From NCBI GenBank assembly GCA_024180945.1, contig JAKSGN010000023.1:1240001-1304000 (forward strand): a stretch of DNA of 64,000 nt, in the 5' to 3' direction. This document shows positions 43,549 to 53,236 of this stretch, one piece after another. The position numbers and the translations under genes were made by a program. This DNA comes from Macrophomina tecta (taxonomy: Eukaryota; Ascomycota; Dothideomycetes; Botryosphaeriales; Botryosphaeriaceae). Positions within the stretch are counted from its first letter, which is position 1; each line of letters opens with the position of its first letter. The notes under the pieces were generated by a model. It ran no database searches. It was not told the origin of the DNA and saw only the letters and a list, made by a program, of their open reading frames with translations.

Positions 43549-44048
43549 ATGCCGCCCAGCTACACGATAGTCAGGCCCGGGGAGGGCTCGGACGACAATC
43601 TCGAGAGGGAAGCCGCCCGTCGGCTGGGAATAGTGCGCCCCGGTTCCTTGCAGCTTCACTACATACGCTGACAGCAAACGCCAACTTTCTTAAGGAAAAC
43701 TTCGACGTTCTCGAAGTACGACATTTGCCTTTGGCTAAGCCTAACGCGACCCAACTTACTCTTGCTCCGGAACCCACGTCGCTCCCAAAAAACGCAAATG
43801 TCATACTCGAATCGCCGAAGGAGCCGCCAAAAGAATGGCCGCCCGAGGGACTCGTCATGTTCACATGCCGCGTGCCTCTCGGTAGGATGGCTTTGATAAG
43901 GAAGGGAGGGATCGATATAGAGAAAGCCGTGGCTGGAAGCATCATCGCCGTGGGCCCCGAAATGTCCGAGACGGATACCGTCATTGCGTTCCAAAGCTCG
44001 AACGCTGCGGACTATGCATGGGCATGGTATTTCCGTAGGAGTGCGTGA
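43549..44048 (+). CDS. small paralogous family protein, 145 residues (copy 2)
   Basis: Exons 43549-43632 and 43695-44048 join in phase 0 across a 62-base intron (GTGCGC donor, CGCTGAC branch, TTAAG acceptor). Exon 1 encodes MPPSYTIVRPGEGSDD through EAARRLGI; exon 2 contains LEVRHLPLAKPNATQ, LPKNANVILESPKEP, VMFTCRVPLGRMALIRKGG and AFQSSNAADYAWAWYFRR. Both exons and the intron position match the gene at 25361-25913. The longer open frame starting at 43380 is rejected because the paralogue supports the spliced model. The C-terminal half looks beta-rich. Function unknown. Confidence 0.77.
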
Positions 44049-44105
44049 TAGTATTCACAAAGGCATTGATTAAGGTCTCGGGCTCCCCGCTCGTTCGTTC
44101 GTAAC

Positions 44106-44434
44106 CTATAATCCCTTTAGCATCGGCGCACGAACACTTCGAGGAAACCCACCCGCGGTCGGATACCCTGCATCGAAATGTGTCCTCTGCGCTACCAAGC
44201 TTTCTGATAATAGTGTATCAGCGTACCGCTCTGGAGCAGTCCTAGGTGCAACTTACGCCCAATCGCCGGCATAGCGTTGGCATATTGCGCTGCATCATAT
44301 GACTTTCGAAAAGCCTCTTGATTGCATGGAGCACCAACGGTATCGTATCCATGCGCAGCCACATGCCAACCAGTGGTCACTGCTGGACCACTCATTGGGT
44401 TAAGTGTCACGCCCTCGATTCGCTGCTGGAACAT
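44106..44434 (-). CDS. two-exon small gene, 91 residues, unknown
   Basis: Exons 44434-44257 and 44203-44106 join in phase 1 across a 53-base intron (GTAAGT donor, CGCTGATAC branch, TATCAG acceptor). ATG 44434 gives MFQQRIEGVTLNPMSGP, then TTGWHVAAHGYDTVGAP, and after splicing SLVAQRTHFDAGYPTAGG. No signal peptide. An upstream exon is possible because TTCCAG precedes residue 3. Not recognised. Confidence 0.55.
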
Positions 44435-45034
44435 GGGCGTGTGAGAGGCGGTCTGAGAGTTTCGTTCCGAGGCCCACTACATTTCCTTGGCAATAGCGAT
44501 CTTTAGATCACTTTGCTCCTCCTTTTCACTTTGTCTGTAACTGCTTTTCCGGTGAATTTGGGCTCAGAGTAGACTGAGGAATAGCAAGTCATGCGGCGAA
44601 AAGAGAACTCGAAATACATGCTATTGATCTGTCTAATCAGCGTTTGGTGACGTGTTCATGTCCGATTTATCAGTGTGATGCCATCTAAGGGAGCCGATAC
44701 CCAGAACCACGGAATATTAGGTAGGAAGGTTACTGAGAAGGGAGTCGCTAAGAGCAGAAACAAGCTCTGTGCACCTGCGTTGGAACCATTCGTCCAAGGC
44801 TTCTACTCGGCAGACGGAAGTTCTGCGTGTTGGGAGAGTATGTTAGGGTGAGGAGAATTTCATCGATAAAAACGGATAGGACTACCAAACTTGTTGTTTT
44901 GTTGTTGCAGCAACTCGATAGAGCCACTGTGTTATGCAGATGGACCGAGCCATAGATGGATATGCACTTGGCGAAAATGAACCTAAAGAGGCACGCACAT
45001 ATATTATTCGGTGTTCGCCAGCTTAGAGTAGGGC
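44435..45034. other. intergenic, no gene seen
   Basis: ORFs on the minus strand (44748-45167) show no motifs. Nothing else noted. Confidence 0.4.
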
Positions 45035-45401
45035 ATGAGTATCCGCCTCGGCAACAATCTGACCGAATATCCCTTCTCCAAAAGAGTATTGGTGTGGCTA
45101 CTTCAGTGCTTGTGTATGGAACGTTGTCTCCACCCCATGCGAACTCCTTGGAACATGTGCGTGGCACTTGGGAGGAAGGGTCAGTTCACCCCAGCTGACG
45201 TGGCTGGTAGCGCGTCTCGGCAGGTGAAGGATTCACCTATCCGATATGCAACCCAGCTCTAAAGATGTGGAGCCCCTGCGCCGTATGCTTTGGGGTATCT
45301 TGAATGATCGGAGGCGGCTTGCTGCGGCTTTCCCACCACATATTACAGTACTACGTATTGCAGTACGAGGATTAGAGGAAGCCCCGCCACATGAGCCGTG
45401 A
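45035..45401 (+). pseudogene. degenerate ORF abutting the palindrome, unknown
   Basis: One frame carries FTPADVAGSASRQVKDSPIR and ends at TAA 45260-45262; a second frame takes over at once with KDVEPLRRMLWGILNDRRRL and VRGLEEAPPHEP, ending 45399-45401. A one-base change near 45258 would join them, so this is likely one frameshifted protein. It stops 4 bases before the palindrome boundary. Composition (Arg/Leu-rich) resembles the helicase-family neighbours but I could not match it. Confidence 0.45.
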
Positions 45402-45699
45402 AGGCGGTAGAATAGATAATGTGCCCGGAAGTACGCGGCACGCTAAAACTTGAATAGCTAAAGAATGGCATGCATCACGTGAAAGTTATCTTTTTCAGGA
45501 AGGTCTTGGCCGGCTTTCTTTCGTTTTAATGACCCGCCTGCCCCAACGATAAACGAGACCAAGCAATTTCGGGAGTAGAAATGCTCAGGCCGAGCATTTG
45601 TTATCCGAGAAAGATTAGCCCTTGCTCCCCTCCGCTGATGGCACGCCTCGCTCCGTCCTATCGATCGTGTTGCAGCTGCGTTAGCCTGCATATCACAGC

Positions 45700-46140
45700 A
45701 GAGGGATTACATCATAATGCAACACTCTCCGAGCCCTGCACCGGTGCGCCTCTCTGCCGAAACAAGACTGGCGCTCGTGCCCATGCCATCGAGCGTGTTA
45801 CGACTTTCGATGGACATGTAAGGAAGAAGAAAGTCTAGCCTGGTAATCAAGAATAGGTAACTTTTGCTCCGGGGTCTGAATGCGTCAGGCTGGGTGCTCC
45901 CGCCATTCACCTTTCTCAAGAGTATAGCTACTCTCCAGAGTTGGTTCGCCAGCAATGATTTTCCGCCAGTCTAGTGTCTTGGACTCCGCCTATACCGGGT
46001 GGACCAGTAGCAAGCTAGGTTTCGGCTGTATCAAAAACTTCGATATGCACACCAGGTCCCGAGGTGTAGGTGTTTATTGCCTTCCCGTCAAGGCACGAAG
46101 GAAGACTTCTGTTGGTGCTCGCAAGGATTGCCAAATATAG
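45700..46140 (+). pseudogene. pogo-type transposase fragment (left arm)
   Basis: Broken frames give PGNQE, LNASGWVLPPFTFLK and GWTSSKLGFGCIKNFDMHT. These align in order with PGNREW, INASGWAIPPFIIL and GWTTDQLGFEWIKHFNTHT of the transposase at 18.07-19.71 kb. It is only the middle of the DDE domain, more diverged than that element and with stops. Confidence 0.7.
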
Positions 46141-46330
46141 CAAGTCATACACCATGAGGATAAGAGACGCCTCCCGGTCCTCCCTTGCCGAGTCCATGCC
46201 CCTGAATCGTCATCACACAGGACAACACTTTCCTTCTCTTCCTCTTTTCGGCGGCACCGCGGTGGAGAATGACATATTGGTATTCCTTTGGCAATTCTTT
46301 CTTCCATCCGACGATTCAGTCCACTGCGCT

Positions 46331-46345
46331 ATATATATATATATA
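46331..46345 (+). promoter_or_regulatory. TA repeat acting as likely TATA region (left arm)
   Basis: A 15-base alternating A/T run 53 bases upstream of ATG 46398. The mirror copy is two bases longer. Confidence 0.45.
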
Positions 46346-46397
46346 GCACAACCATTCAGTCTTCAACCCGATGACAACAAATTTGAGGGACGCAAAA

Positions 46398-46973
46398 ATG
46401 GCTTCTTGGTGTTCGTCCTCGTCTGGTTCAGAGTCTCGCGAGATGCACGGTGAAAAGAAAAGAATCTCTGTCATTGCGATAGTCGTCTAACATTTCGTAG
46501 GTGCATCTGACGGCTCTTGGGAAGATTATCTGGAAGAGAGCGCCGATTCCCATCAAGATGACAAGTATCGTCCTAAAGCATACGTCGCCTCGAATACAAC
46601 AAAACGTAGATCTCATGGCCTCCAGCTCACCATCCAGTGTGCGACAGTTATCTGACTGCTGTTAGATACATTCAATGAGCATTTTGAGCGTGTCAGCCGT
46701 CCGGAAGTCTTTCATACGTCAGCACTTTCTTCCGGCCTGAACCAAGTGGAAGCTCCTAAAGAAGAGCAATCACCTGGTGGCTCGAAAGAAGATATAACCG
46801 AGAGTTTCCAGCGACGAGAACTTGGAGAAAAGCTCGAGGATTTGGATGCCGACCTCTCGGAAAAAATCAAAGAGGAGCACGATGTGAACCAACCCTGGCG
46901 GAAGACGATGGTCGGGGGATGCGATGGGGACGCAGGCAAGGTCGCACCGCTTTGGGAGGGATGCACATTTTGA
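46398..46973 (+). CDS. two-exon ORF with one in-frame TGA, unknown (left arm)
   Basis: ATG 46398 (MASWCSSSSGSESREMH), a 51-base intron 46450-46500 (GTGAAA donor, GTCTAAC branch, CGTAG acceptor), then one frame to 46973. The frame is interrupted only by TGA at 46653-46655 (context TGA CTG), with clear coding before (ASDGSWEDYLEESADSHQDD) and after (LLLDTFNEHFERVSRPEVFH, RRELGEKLEDLDADLSEKIK). Total 174 codons if the TGA is read through. CGA to TGA is a likely origin. It is acidic with a helical C-terminal part; no family recognised. A pseudogene with a single lesion, or rare readthrough, are both possible. Confidence 0.6.
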
Positions 46974-48229
46974 CTTTTCCGTTTTTCTTTGCTTTACCAA
47001 CAGTTAAGCACTTAGAACCTAGACGCACGACAGAAAGTGTGCTTGAGACACCGCTAGCTGGAGATGACTGATTTGTGAATATCAAAACAAGCCTTAGCAA
47101 TCCACAAGACTCACATCTGGCTCGTGCCTGAGCCCATTTAGTGGCTGCGAAGTATTCCCGACCAATATTGCTGGAGCGACATTGTCGCGCTTTCAAGATG
47201 GTATCTACGCGGCAAGTGGGCTGCTAGACTTCCGCAGTCCTGCATGTGTTCTGGTGCATGTAGGATAAAGCGTAGTAGCCTTTTCATCCTCTCCCCTACC
47301 GTTCTTGTCGCTCAGTCAGACATACTGTGGCAAGCCGAGCTACCCCTTCCCTGATGTCCTGGCAAAAAGCCCGGGCGTGACCGCTGACCCTGGTGTCGGC
47401 CACAAGGTTCAGATTACCGGGCTAATCAAAACCTCTCCCAGTGAAAAGGCCCGTTAAAGACCGTCTCTCTCATCAGGTGGGAGGTAGTCTGTCGCTCGCG
47501 GCATCGTGTGACTTGCCAGGTAAAGCGACGCACAGATGCATGTCGGAATCCCATGCCATGAATCTCCACTAATGGCCTTGGCGGCTGGGATTGCGTGTAT
47601 GGGATCCCATGCCATTAGTACAACTGTGCACACGCTGATGTGTCCGCGACACTGGGTGTGGGCCCTACCTTATCAAACACCTTAGAGCTTACCAGGCATA
47701 AGCCGTTGTTCAGCTCCCTCATCAGAAACCATATGTCAATCCATCTCGCAATGAGAACAAGAGGCCATGCTGATGTGTTTGCGACCCTCTTATCTTCCAA
47801 CGTCCAGATTGGCTCAATGTCCAGATTGGCCCCTGAATCAAGGTATCTCCGCGCAGGATCTCAGGGATGCAGCGGCGGTTTGTACGGCGCCATGCATGTG
47901 CTCAAGCCGGATCTCGCTGCCCATCTAGACGATGCCGGAAGGACGGAGCTCCGACCCTGATCCGTATTACATTACATAGATCCTGGCACGGCTGCGTTGC
48001 TACGTGTTCTGGTCTCACGTCCGAGCTGCAGCAGGTAGCTTGACGGAGATGTTGCGAGATCGTTGCTCCGAGCAAACGAAGGCCAATTGGGAAGTCCCGC
48101 ATTTGAGGGTCTGCTCCAGTTGATGATATATAAGTCGGCTTCTCAGCAGCTTTGCCATGAGAATCATCGAACACGCCTTTTCCTCCAACATACTGCATGA
48201 CCTGCTCCAAGCTCCATCGAACTCTCGCA
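46974..48229. other. no supported gene (left arm)
   Basis: Overlapping ORFs at 46867-47196 and 47615-47960 on both strands lack motifs. CCCATGCCAT-containing blocks around 47548-47620 recur imperfectly. The mirror is 60512-61767. Confidence 0.4.
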
Positions 48230-48665
48230 ATGGAAGTCCATGCCGCCGGCGCTGATGCCTATTCAAAACCGCACTGTAAGGAGTAGCACGCCTGTTTCAT
48301 ATAGTATGTACAACCGCTTACAGAGACGCAGCCCGTACGGTCCGGTGGGAACCGATAGAATTCGCAGTGGCTTATCTCAAATACGGGAGCGAGTACTTCG
48401 AGGGTGTTAACCCTGGGGAACAGACGTTCTCTGTGGCCTACTTCGCAGAACTGCTTGAACCCTTTCTGGTTACGATATCTATCATGAATAAGGAGATACA
48501 AGACAACTCACCGGACAGGATCCCCAAAGATCTACCCATGGTTGAAGTAAATCTTTCGCAAAAAGGATACGCTGCTTTGGTCGAAGCAGGTATGAGCTCA
48601 CTCTGCATCTAGACAAAAAGCCGAAGATTGATCACTCTGTAGTTCCTCACGGCATTGATGACTAG
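48230..48665 (+). CDS. three-exon small gene, 108 residues, unknown (left arm)
   Basis: Exons 48230-48275, 48332-48589 and 48643-48665 join in phase 1. Introns: 56 bases (GTAAGG donor, CGCAG acceptor) and 53 bases (GTATGA donor, TTGATC branch, CTGTAG acceptor). The protein starts MEVHAAGADAYSKPH, continues VRWEPIEFAVAYLKYGSEYF, AYFAELLEPFLVTISIMNKE and LPMVEVNLSQKGYAALVEA, and ends VPHGIDD. It is a compact acidic protein; unrecognised. The frame is intact in both arms, which suggests a working gene at the time of duplication. Confidence 0.62.
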
Positions 48666-49321
48666 CCAGCGCCAGAGTCTGAAGTTAGACGACTGGATTG
48701 AAGTGTTGGATTATGGCTATCTATGGACGGGCGGATGTATCATAAAGTATATCCCAAATACTTAACCTGAGGGTGTCCGGCGGCTTCTGAATGTCTCTCC
48801 TCCTAATTCATGCCAATCCTCGACCAACAGTTGCGCCCCAACAGCTTCTAACACTGCAGTCTGGAGTCGCTGCTCACGAGAAAGTCTCAACGGAAGGTTA
48901 AGTATCGGTTTTACTAATAAATCCGCAATAACTGCACATGAGCTAGTGGTGGTGACTTGACGGAGTATTTGGCATTTACTCGGGAGACATTAGCACCACA
49001 GCGGCTCACAGATGTACTTTTACCGACCGAAATTGGCTACTAGTGAAGTGGGACGAGGAGTTCGGGTATGGCGACCCAGGGTCACCGATCGTAGGAAGGT
49101 CAATGGGAGGGAGCAGTAGTAGTGAAACGGTAATGCATCGAAATAAGTGAAGAGCAAGGTCGAATCTTGTCTTGCCACCGTAAGGGCGTAGGCAAATAGT
49201 TTCTTATAGGGACATCAGCTAGCTAATGACCGATGGTATAACCGGCGCTGAACCGGGTTACCAAATCAGCTTAATAAGAGAAACAAAAGAAACTGGGTGC
49301 TGCGACCCATCACACTAGTAA
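48666..49321. other. no gene seen (left arm)
   Basis: No frame longer than 60 codons. Mirror 59420-60075. Confidence 0.5.
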
Positions 49322-49549
49322 TGTCGGACTATTTTGCCTTACTGCCTCAGATCAGCATCTACTCTTTGCCGCCTCCTCACTACTCCTCATCTTCACAAGC
49401 TTCGGATAGCAATATCGGCTTCTGCTCTCCTCGGTTATTCAAGCACTCATTTATGTATAATAAGCAAGCCTACCTACCTCCCTCTCAGGAGACAGGCAGA
49501 ATCTACTCTTTTTCTGACCTCACTACTCTTCACTCACCCAAATCCAACA
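49322..49549 (+). repeat. LTR-like dispersed repeat, 228 bases (left arm)
   Basis: Starts TGTCGGACTATTTTGCC and ends CAAATCCAACA, with a TATA-like site in between. It shares blocks with 39049-39314 and with 55644-56056. It is the empty-site version of the latter: GATCAGCATCTACTCTTTGCC runs uninterrupted where the other copy has a 157-base insertion. Its end abuts a helicase fragment. Confidence 0.7.
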
Positions 49550-49975
49550 GTACTTGAGACTGAGAAGCTCTGTCCCGTGGGCGGGCTGCCCAGATGTTAG
49601 GTGAGAAAGAAGCAGCAACCGTTCCAAGAAAGCATCCACCTTTACAAGGTATTCTTCCACGCCCGCGATTTTCCAACGTAGCTGGCCTAGCTCCACGAGC
49701 TCATCCACGAGCCAGCCGTCCTGGAGAGCATGATAGAGGTGCCCCCGGTGACCTGCAGCACATAGTTGCTCTACGGTTAGTGGATCCTTCAAGAAATTCC
49801 CGCCTGGTTGTGGGTTACTGCAGTCATCCCGCAATCGGTCGAGGCAAAGGCGTGGTAAAGACTTTTTTGATTTTAGGAAGAGAAGTTCTCGTAGCTCCTT
49901 CTGAGCCAAGCGAACCTGCGCCGCCGCGAAGCCTTGGAAAACTTCAGATCTTATGGCGCTGTCCTTGTAAGATAC
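49550..49975 (-). pseudogene. RecQ-type helicase family fragment (left arm)
   Basis: The minus frame SEVFQGFAAAQVRLAQKELR, LDRLRDDCSNPQPGGNFLKD, FLERLLLLSHLTSGQPAHG and TELLSLKY matches the region before the helicase core of this family (FKENLLLFMHVQSGQPARG, EILSIRYSNT in the copy near 12.25-12.45 kb). It is cut at LSLKY by the LTR-like repeat. Confidence 0.8.
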
Positions 49976-50245
49976 TGTTTGCTAATCCTACTCAAATTCA
50001 TGCCTTAATTACTGAATGAGCTGTCACTGCACACTTCCCAACGCCAACCTTATTCAACCCATATGTATTAGGAAATAGCTTAGAATCACACGTGCCCCAG
50101 CAGTATATTTAAACAGTCCCAAGAGACTTCTTGGATGATAATTGTTTAAATCTATTCTAGCATGGTGAGTTCTTCGCCACGCTGGGGGGAGGATATTCCG
50201 TATATACCTTGATAAACTCTACTTGACTGATAATTTAATCTTGAA

Positions 50246-50848
50246 TTACGAAAGGCTCCGAAGAAGCCTCATTATCTCTGTGTCTGCTTCCAACTTTCTT
50301 TTTCTTGAGCAAAGTCCATGTTGTCTTGCATTCTCCTCTGCTTTTTTGTAGGACTGAATCGATTTCAAAAACACATTAATTTCCTTTTCCACGCGCTCTT
50401 TTGCGATGACTAACATTTGTGCAGCTCTTTGGTCTTCTTTCCATCTCTGATGCCACCGTCCACAAGGCTCATAAGTTGTACGCAGGATCTTCTCGGGAAC
50501 TCAAGTGAAATCTTCGGCTTCGAATGGATCATCTTTCCTGAGAATATTACATGGATGGAAACCTTTGATTAAACCTACCGACAACTCAGAAATAAGACGA
50601 TGCTCCACTTCCATTTTCCGTGCTCCCTTTACTGACGAACAGAGGCTCCGAGCATTGGAGTTCTCAGAAATTCTTGTCTCACAATGACACAAAACTACGA
50701 TCGAAGACCTGAAGGTTTCGAAGAATTTCAATGTCAGCTCGAAGGCCTTTTTTCGAGCCGTTGGCCTGTCAATTTCGGTCATGGTTTGAAGTCTCCCGTC
50801 ATCAAGTAAAGGGAAGGTATCGAAGATGACGATCTCTTCCAAAGGCAA
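50246..50848 (-). CDS. unknown ORF with one in-frame TGA (left arm)
   Basis: The frame from about 50848 encodes GLPLEEIVIFDTFPLLDDGR, KKAFELTLKFFETFRSSIVV and GLIKGFHPCNILRKDDPFEA, then TGA at 50501-50503, then continues in the same frame for 84 codons (VPEKILRTTYEPCGRWHQRW, AKERVEKEINVFLKSIQSYK) to TAA at 50246. VIFDTFPLL plus KGFHPCN-like motifs resemble fungal proteins of uracil-DNA-glycosylase-like fold; this is a weak call. No ATG lies at the 5' end; a TACAG acceptor just upstream suggests a missing first exon. Confidence 0.55.
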
Positions 50849-51022
50849 GCCAGCAGCTTTGATACTGTACGTTAACTACATTTTACTTAATATAATACAA
50901 GGATATCACATAATTAGCTCCTTGTTGCAGCCCAAGTCGTGATAAGAATACCGACTCACATACTCTATTAATTCTAGATACTCACACTCTCGACCTAACA
51001 GGGCTCATAAACACGTTTACCT

Positions 51023-51499
51023 TTACATTCTCCTTCCTTTTTCGCTCTTCCTCCTCAGCTTCCTTCCGTCCTTGCCTACGTCACTCTTCTTACCTGCACT
51101 CCTCGCATACCCAATCTCATGTTCACTCTCATATTCCTCTTTATCCTCTTCTACGGTGTGGTAATTGTCATCGCTTTCGTCAACCTTGTCTTGTAAAGGG
51201 TGCTGCCAACAACCTAGTTCTTCCTCATCGATAATTCTCGTACACTTCTGACCATTTCTTTTAACACCTGCGCATCGATGGCGTTTCTTGTTTCGTTCTG
51301 CTTTCTCTTTATTTTTTTCTTGTTTATCTCGACTTTGATCCAAATGTTGGAAGCAGCGCGTATTTCCATTGTTCAGCATTCTGGAACATCGCAATGCTTG
51401 TAGGGTTATACCTGTACAGCGGGACAGTTTTTCTCCAGTCGCTGATTTCGTGCTTCGGTTCTTCGTTGCCAGTTTCCTGGGTACTGATTGGGTTCCCAT
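51023..51499 (-). CDS. protein with two C-x9-C-x10-C-x2-H zinc modules (left arm)
   Basis: An intact 158-residue frame from ATG 51499. After a basic N-terminus come two modules of identical spacing: CTGITLQALRCSR...CFQH (residues ~28-53) and CAGVKRNGQKCTR...CWQH (~76-101), separated by a Lys/Glu helix. The CxGxxxxGxxCxR...CxxH pattern is a recurring small zinc-binding module in eukaryotic, bacterial and phage proteins. The C-terminal part is acidic and then Lys/Arg-rich (GKDGRKLRRKSEKGRRM). Nucleic-acid or protein binding is plausible; the biological role is unknown. Identical copy at 57242-57718. Confidence 0.72.
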   Translation of the reverse strand: MGTQSVPRKLATKNRSTKSATGEKLSRCTGITLQALRCSRMLNNGNTRCFQHLDQSRDKQEKNKEKAERNKKRHRCAGVKRNGQKCTRIIDEEELGCWQHPLQDKVDESDDNYHTVEEDKEEYESEHEIGYARSAGKKSDVGKDGRKLRRKSEKGRRM

Positions 51500-52275
51500 A
51501 GTAGCACGGCAGAATCCCAGAGCTCGAGCTTCGACAAGGCTGCAGATTTTAACGCATGTAGACTCTTTATATATCCTATCTCCCAGTTAAATTTCGATTA
51601 GTCATCTCGTCGAAGAGGGTTCGGCGCGTGATGCAATGTATTGTGTTATCCTTCCTTGTATGAGCGTCTACGCTACGAAAGCGAAAATCTTATTAACATC
51701 GCTATTCCTTGGCCAGCGTCACTGACCTCCTTCGATTAATATATGTGATTGGATACTTTGCTACTTAAAAACAAAGGTATTCCGTCAGTATAAGTAACAT
51801 CACTCAATAAAGCAGCTTCCTTCTCATAATGCGCTCATATTCTAACAATAATGGAGTAGTAGATAAGCGTAGTCGTTGATAACCATGGGGGCCTCTCGCT
51901 TACCATGCCCTTTTTATTAGAAACCAAATAGGGTTTGCAAATTATTATAGAATTCATCTTCCACAACAATTTGCTATAGTCGTAACTACTCGGCTGGTAG
52001 ATAAGTAACCATAACAAGATCGAATCGCTACTCAGCTTAAAGAAGATATGCAATATCGTTTTTTAAGATGACGTCTCAACGGATAGTAATTATATAGGAC
52101 AAGAGAGGCACATGATTGCCACTAGAGAAAAGAAAAAAAAAAATGCCATCCGCAGGGCCACTCGCCAGTGATCCTAACAGGTGACCCTGTGTATCCAACG
52201 AGCGTATAAGTAACGTTAGTCCATTTAGTAACCGGTTCGTAGACAAAACAGGTGCACTCATTTTGTAAGCAGACC

Positions 52276-52581
52276 ATGGACCAGAAAACAGAATGCGAAA
52301 GCCCTTGCAGCGCTCGGTTACCTCGACCTAGCCGCAGTAAATGCCGGTGAAAAACGCTCCACCAACGCATTAATGACCTTGAGAAGGAGATAACATTGCT
52401 AAAGCAACTTTTATTTAATAAAATATCATCCCCAGTACAGCTAGGCCTAAACAAAAGTGTTAGAACGAGTCTTCTACGACAACCCAGTACAATTGATGAA
52501 GGCAGGTTGGCATGTCTAGTAGAGAGGGAGGCCGTATGGGTCTCTCTTGTACCTAATTTTGTTACTAGGGTAAGAGAATAG
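52276..52581 (+). CDS. coiled-coil ORF with one in-frame TGA (left arm)
   Basis: ATG 52276 gives MDQKTECESPCSARL and PSRSKCR, then TGA at 52348-52350, then LHQRINDLEKEITLLKQLL (coiled coil) and REAVWVSLVPNFVTRVRE in the same frame to TAG 52579-52581. Cys followed by a basic patch and a short coiled coil recalls the linker of fungal zinc-cluster regulators, but the six-Cys motif is absent. GTGAAA at the TGA could be a splice donor instead; no fitting acceptor was found. Confidence 0.45.
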
Positions 52582-52682
52582 TGTAAATTGCTTATTTGCT
52601 AAAACAAGGTATGAATCCGAAATAGTACTCAATCAAATATTCCAACAGAAGTTTCAATGGAACAGTACCAGCATGGTATTAT

Positions 52683-53095
52683 TGTTGGATTTTAGAGTGA
52701 AGAATAGTGAGGTCAGAAAAGAGTGTGAATTCTACCTATCCTCTGAGAGGGATGGAAGCACGTTTTCTTATATACATGAATGAGTGCTTGAATAAATTGA
52801 GGAGAACAGAAGCCGATGTCGCTATCCGAAGCTTGTGAAGATGAAGAGTGGCGAGGAGGTGGCAAAGATCATGTTGGAACAAGTGGTGTGACGGCTTGAT
52901 CAATGATAAAAGAATCAATTGAAATGATTTGGCATGGCGTTCGATGAGGGCGGCCGTGGAGTGGCCTTTTATCCTCTCCTGAATAGGCTATACTTGGCGA
53001 AAGTAAAATACACGTGATTGATCCAACAGATCAGATACTGATCTTGATGCCCAAAAGGACGTTACACCTGAGGCAGTGAGGCAAAATTAATCGGA
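52683..53095 (-). repeat. LTR-like dispersed repeat with nested element (left arm)
   Basis: Mirror of 55644-56056. Minus-strand orientation; carries the 157-base element at 52872-53028. Confidence 0.7.
52872..53028 (-). mobile_element. 157-base LTR-like mini-element (left arm)
   Basis: Mirror of 55711-55867, flanked by GATCA at 52867-52871 and 53029-53033. Related to the solo element at 41845-42000. Confidence 0.82.
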
Positions 53096-53236
53096 AAGGA
53101 GGTGTTCTAGAATACAGAATAACGTTCTGTTGAACAGTGAGGAATTGAGGTGCACCGCTGTCTCATTAAATGATGCTAAAGCTACTCTTTATATACACGA
53201 CCGTGAGGGACACTATAACGTCCGTAAACAGTAACG

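Noticed and set aside
49317..49554. Target-site duplication of the 228-base LTR-like repeat
   Set aside because: Flanking bases (AGTAA before, GTACT after) do not match as a 5-base duplication.
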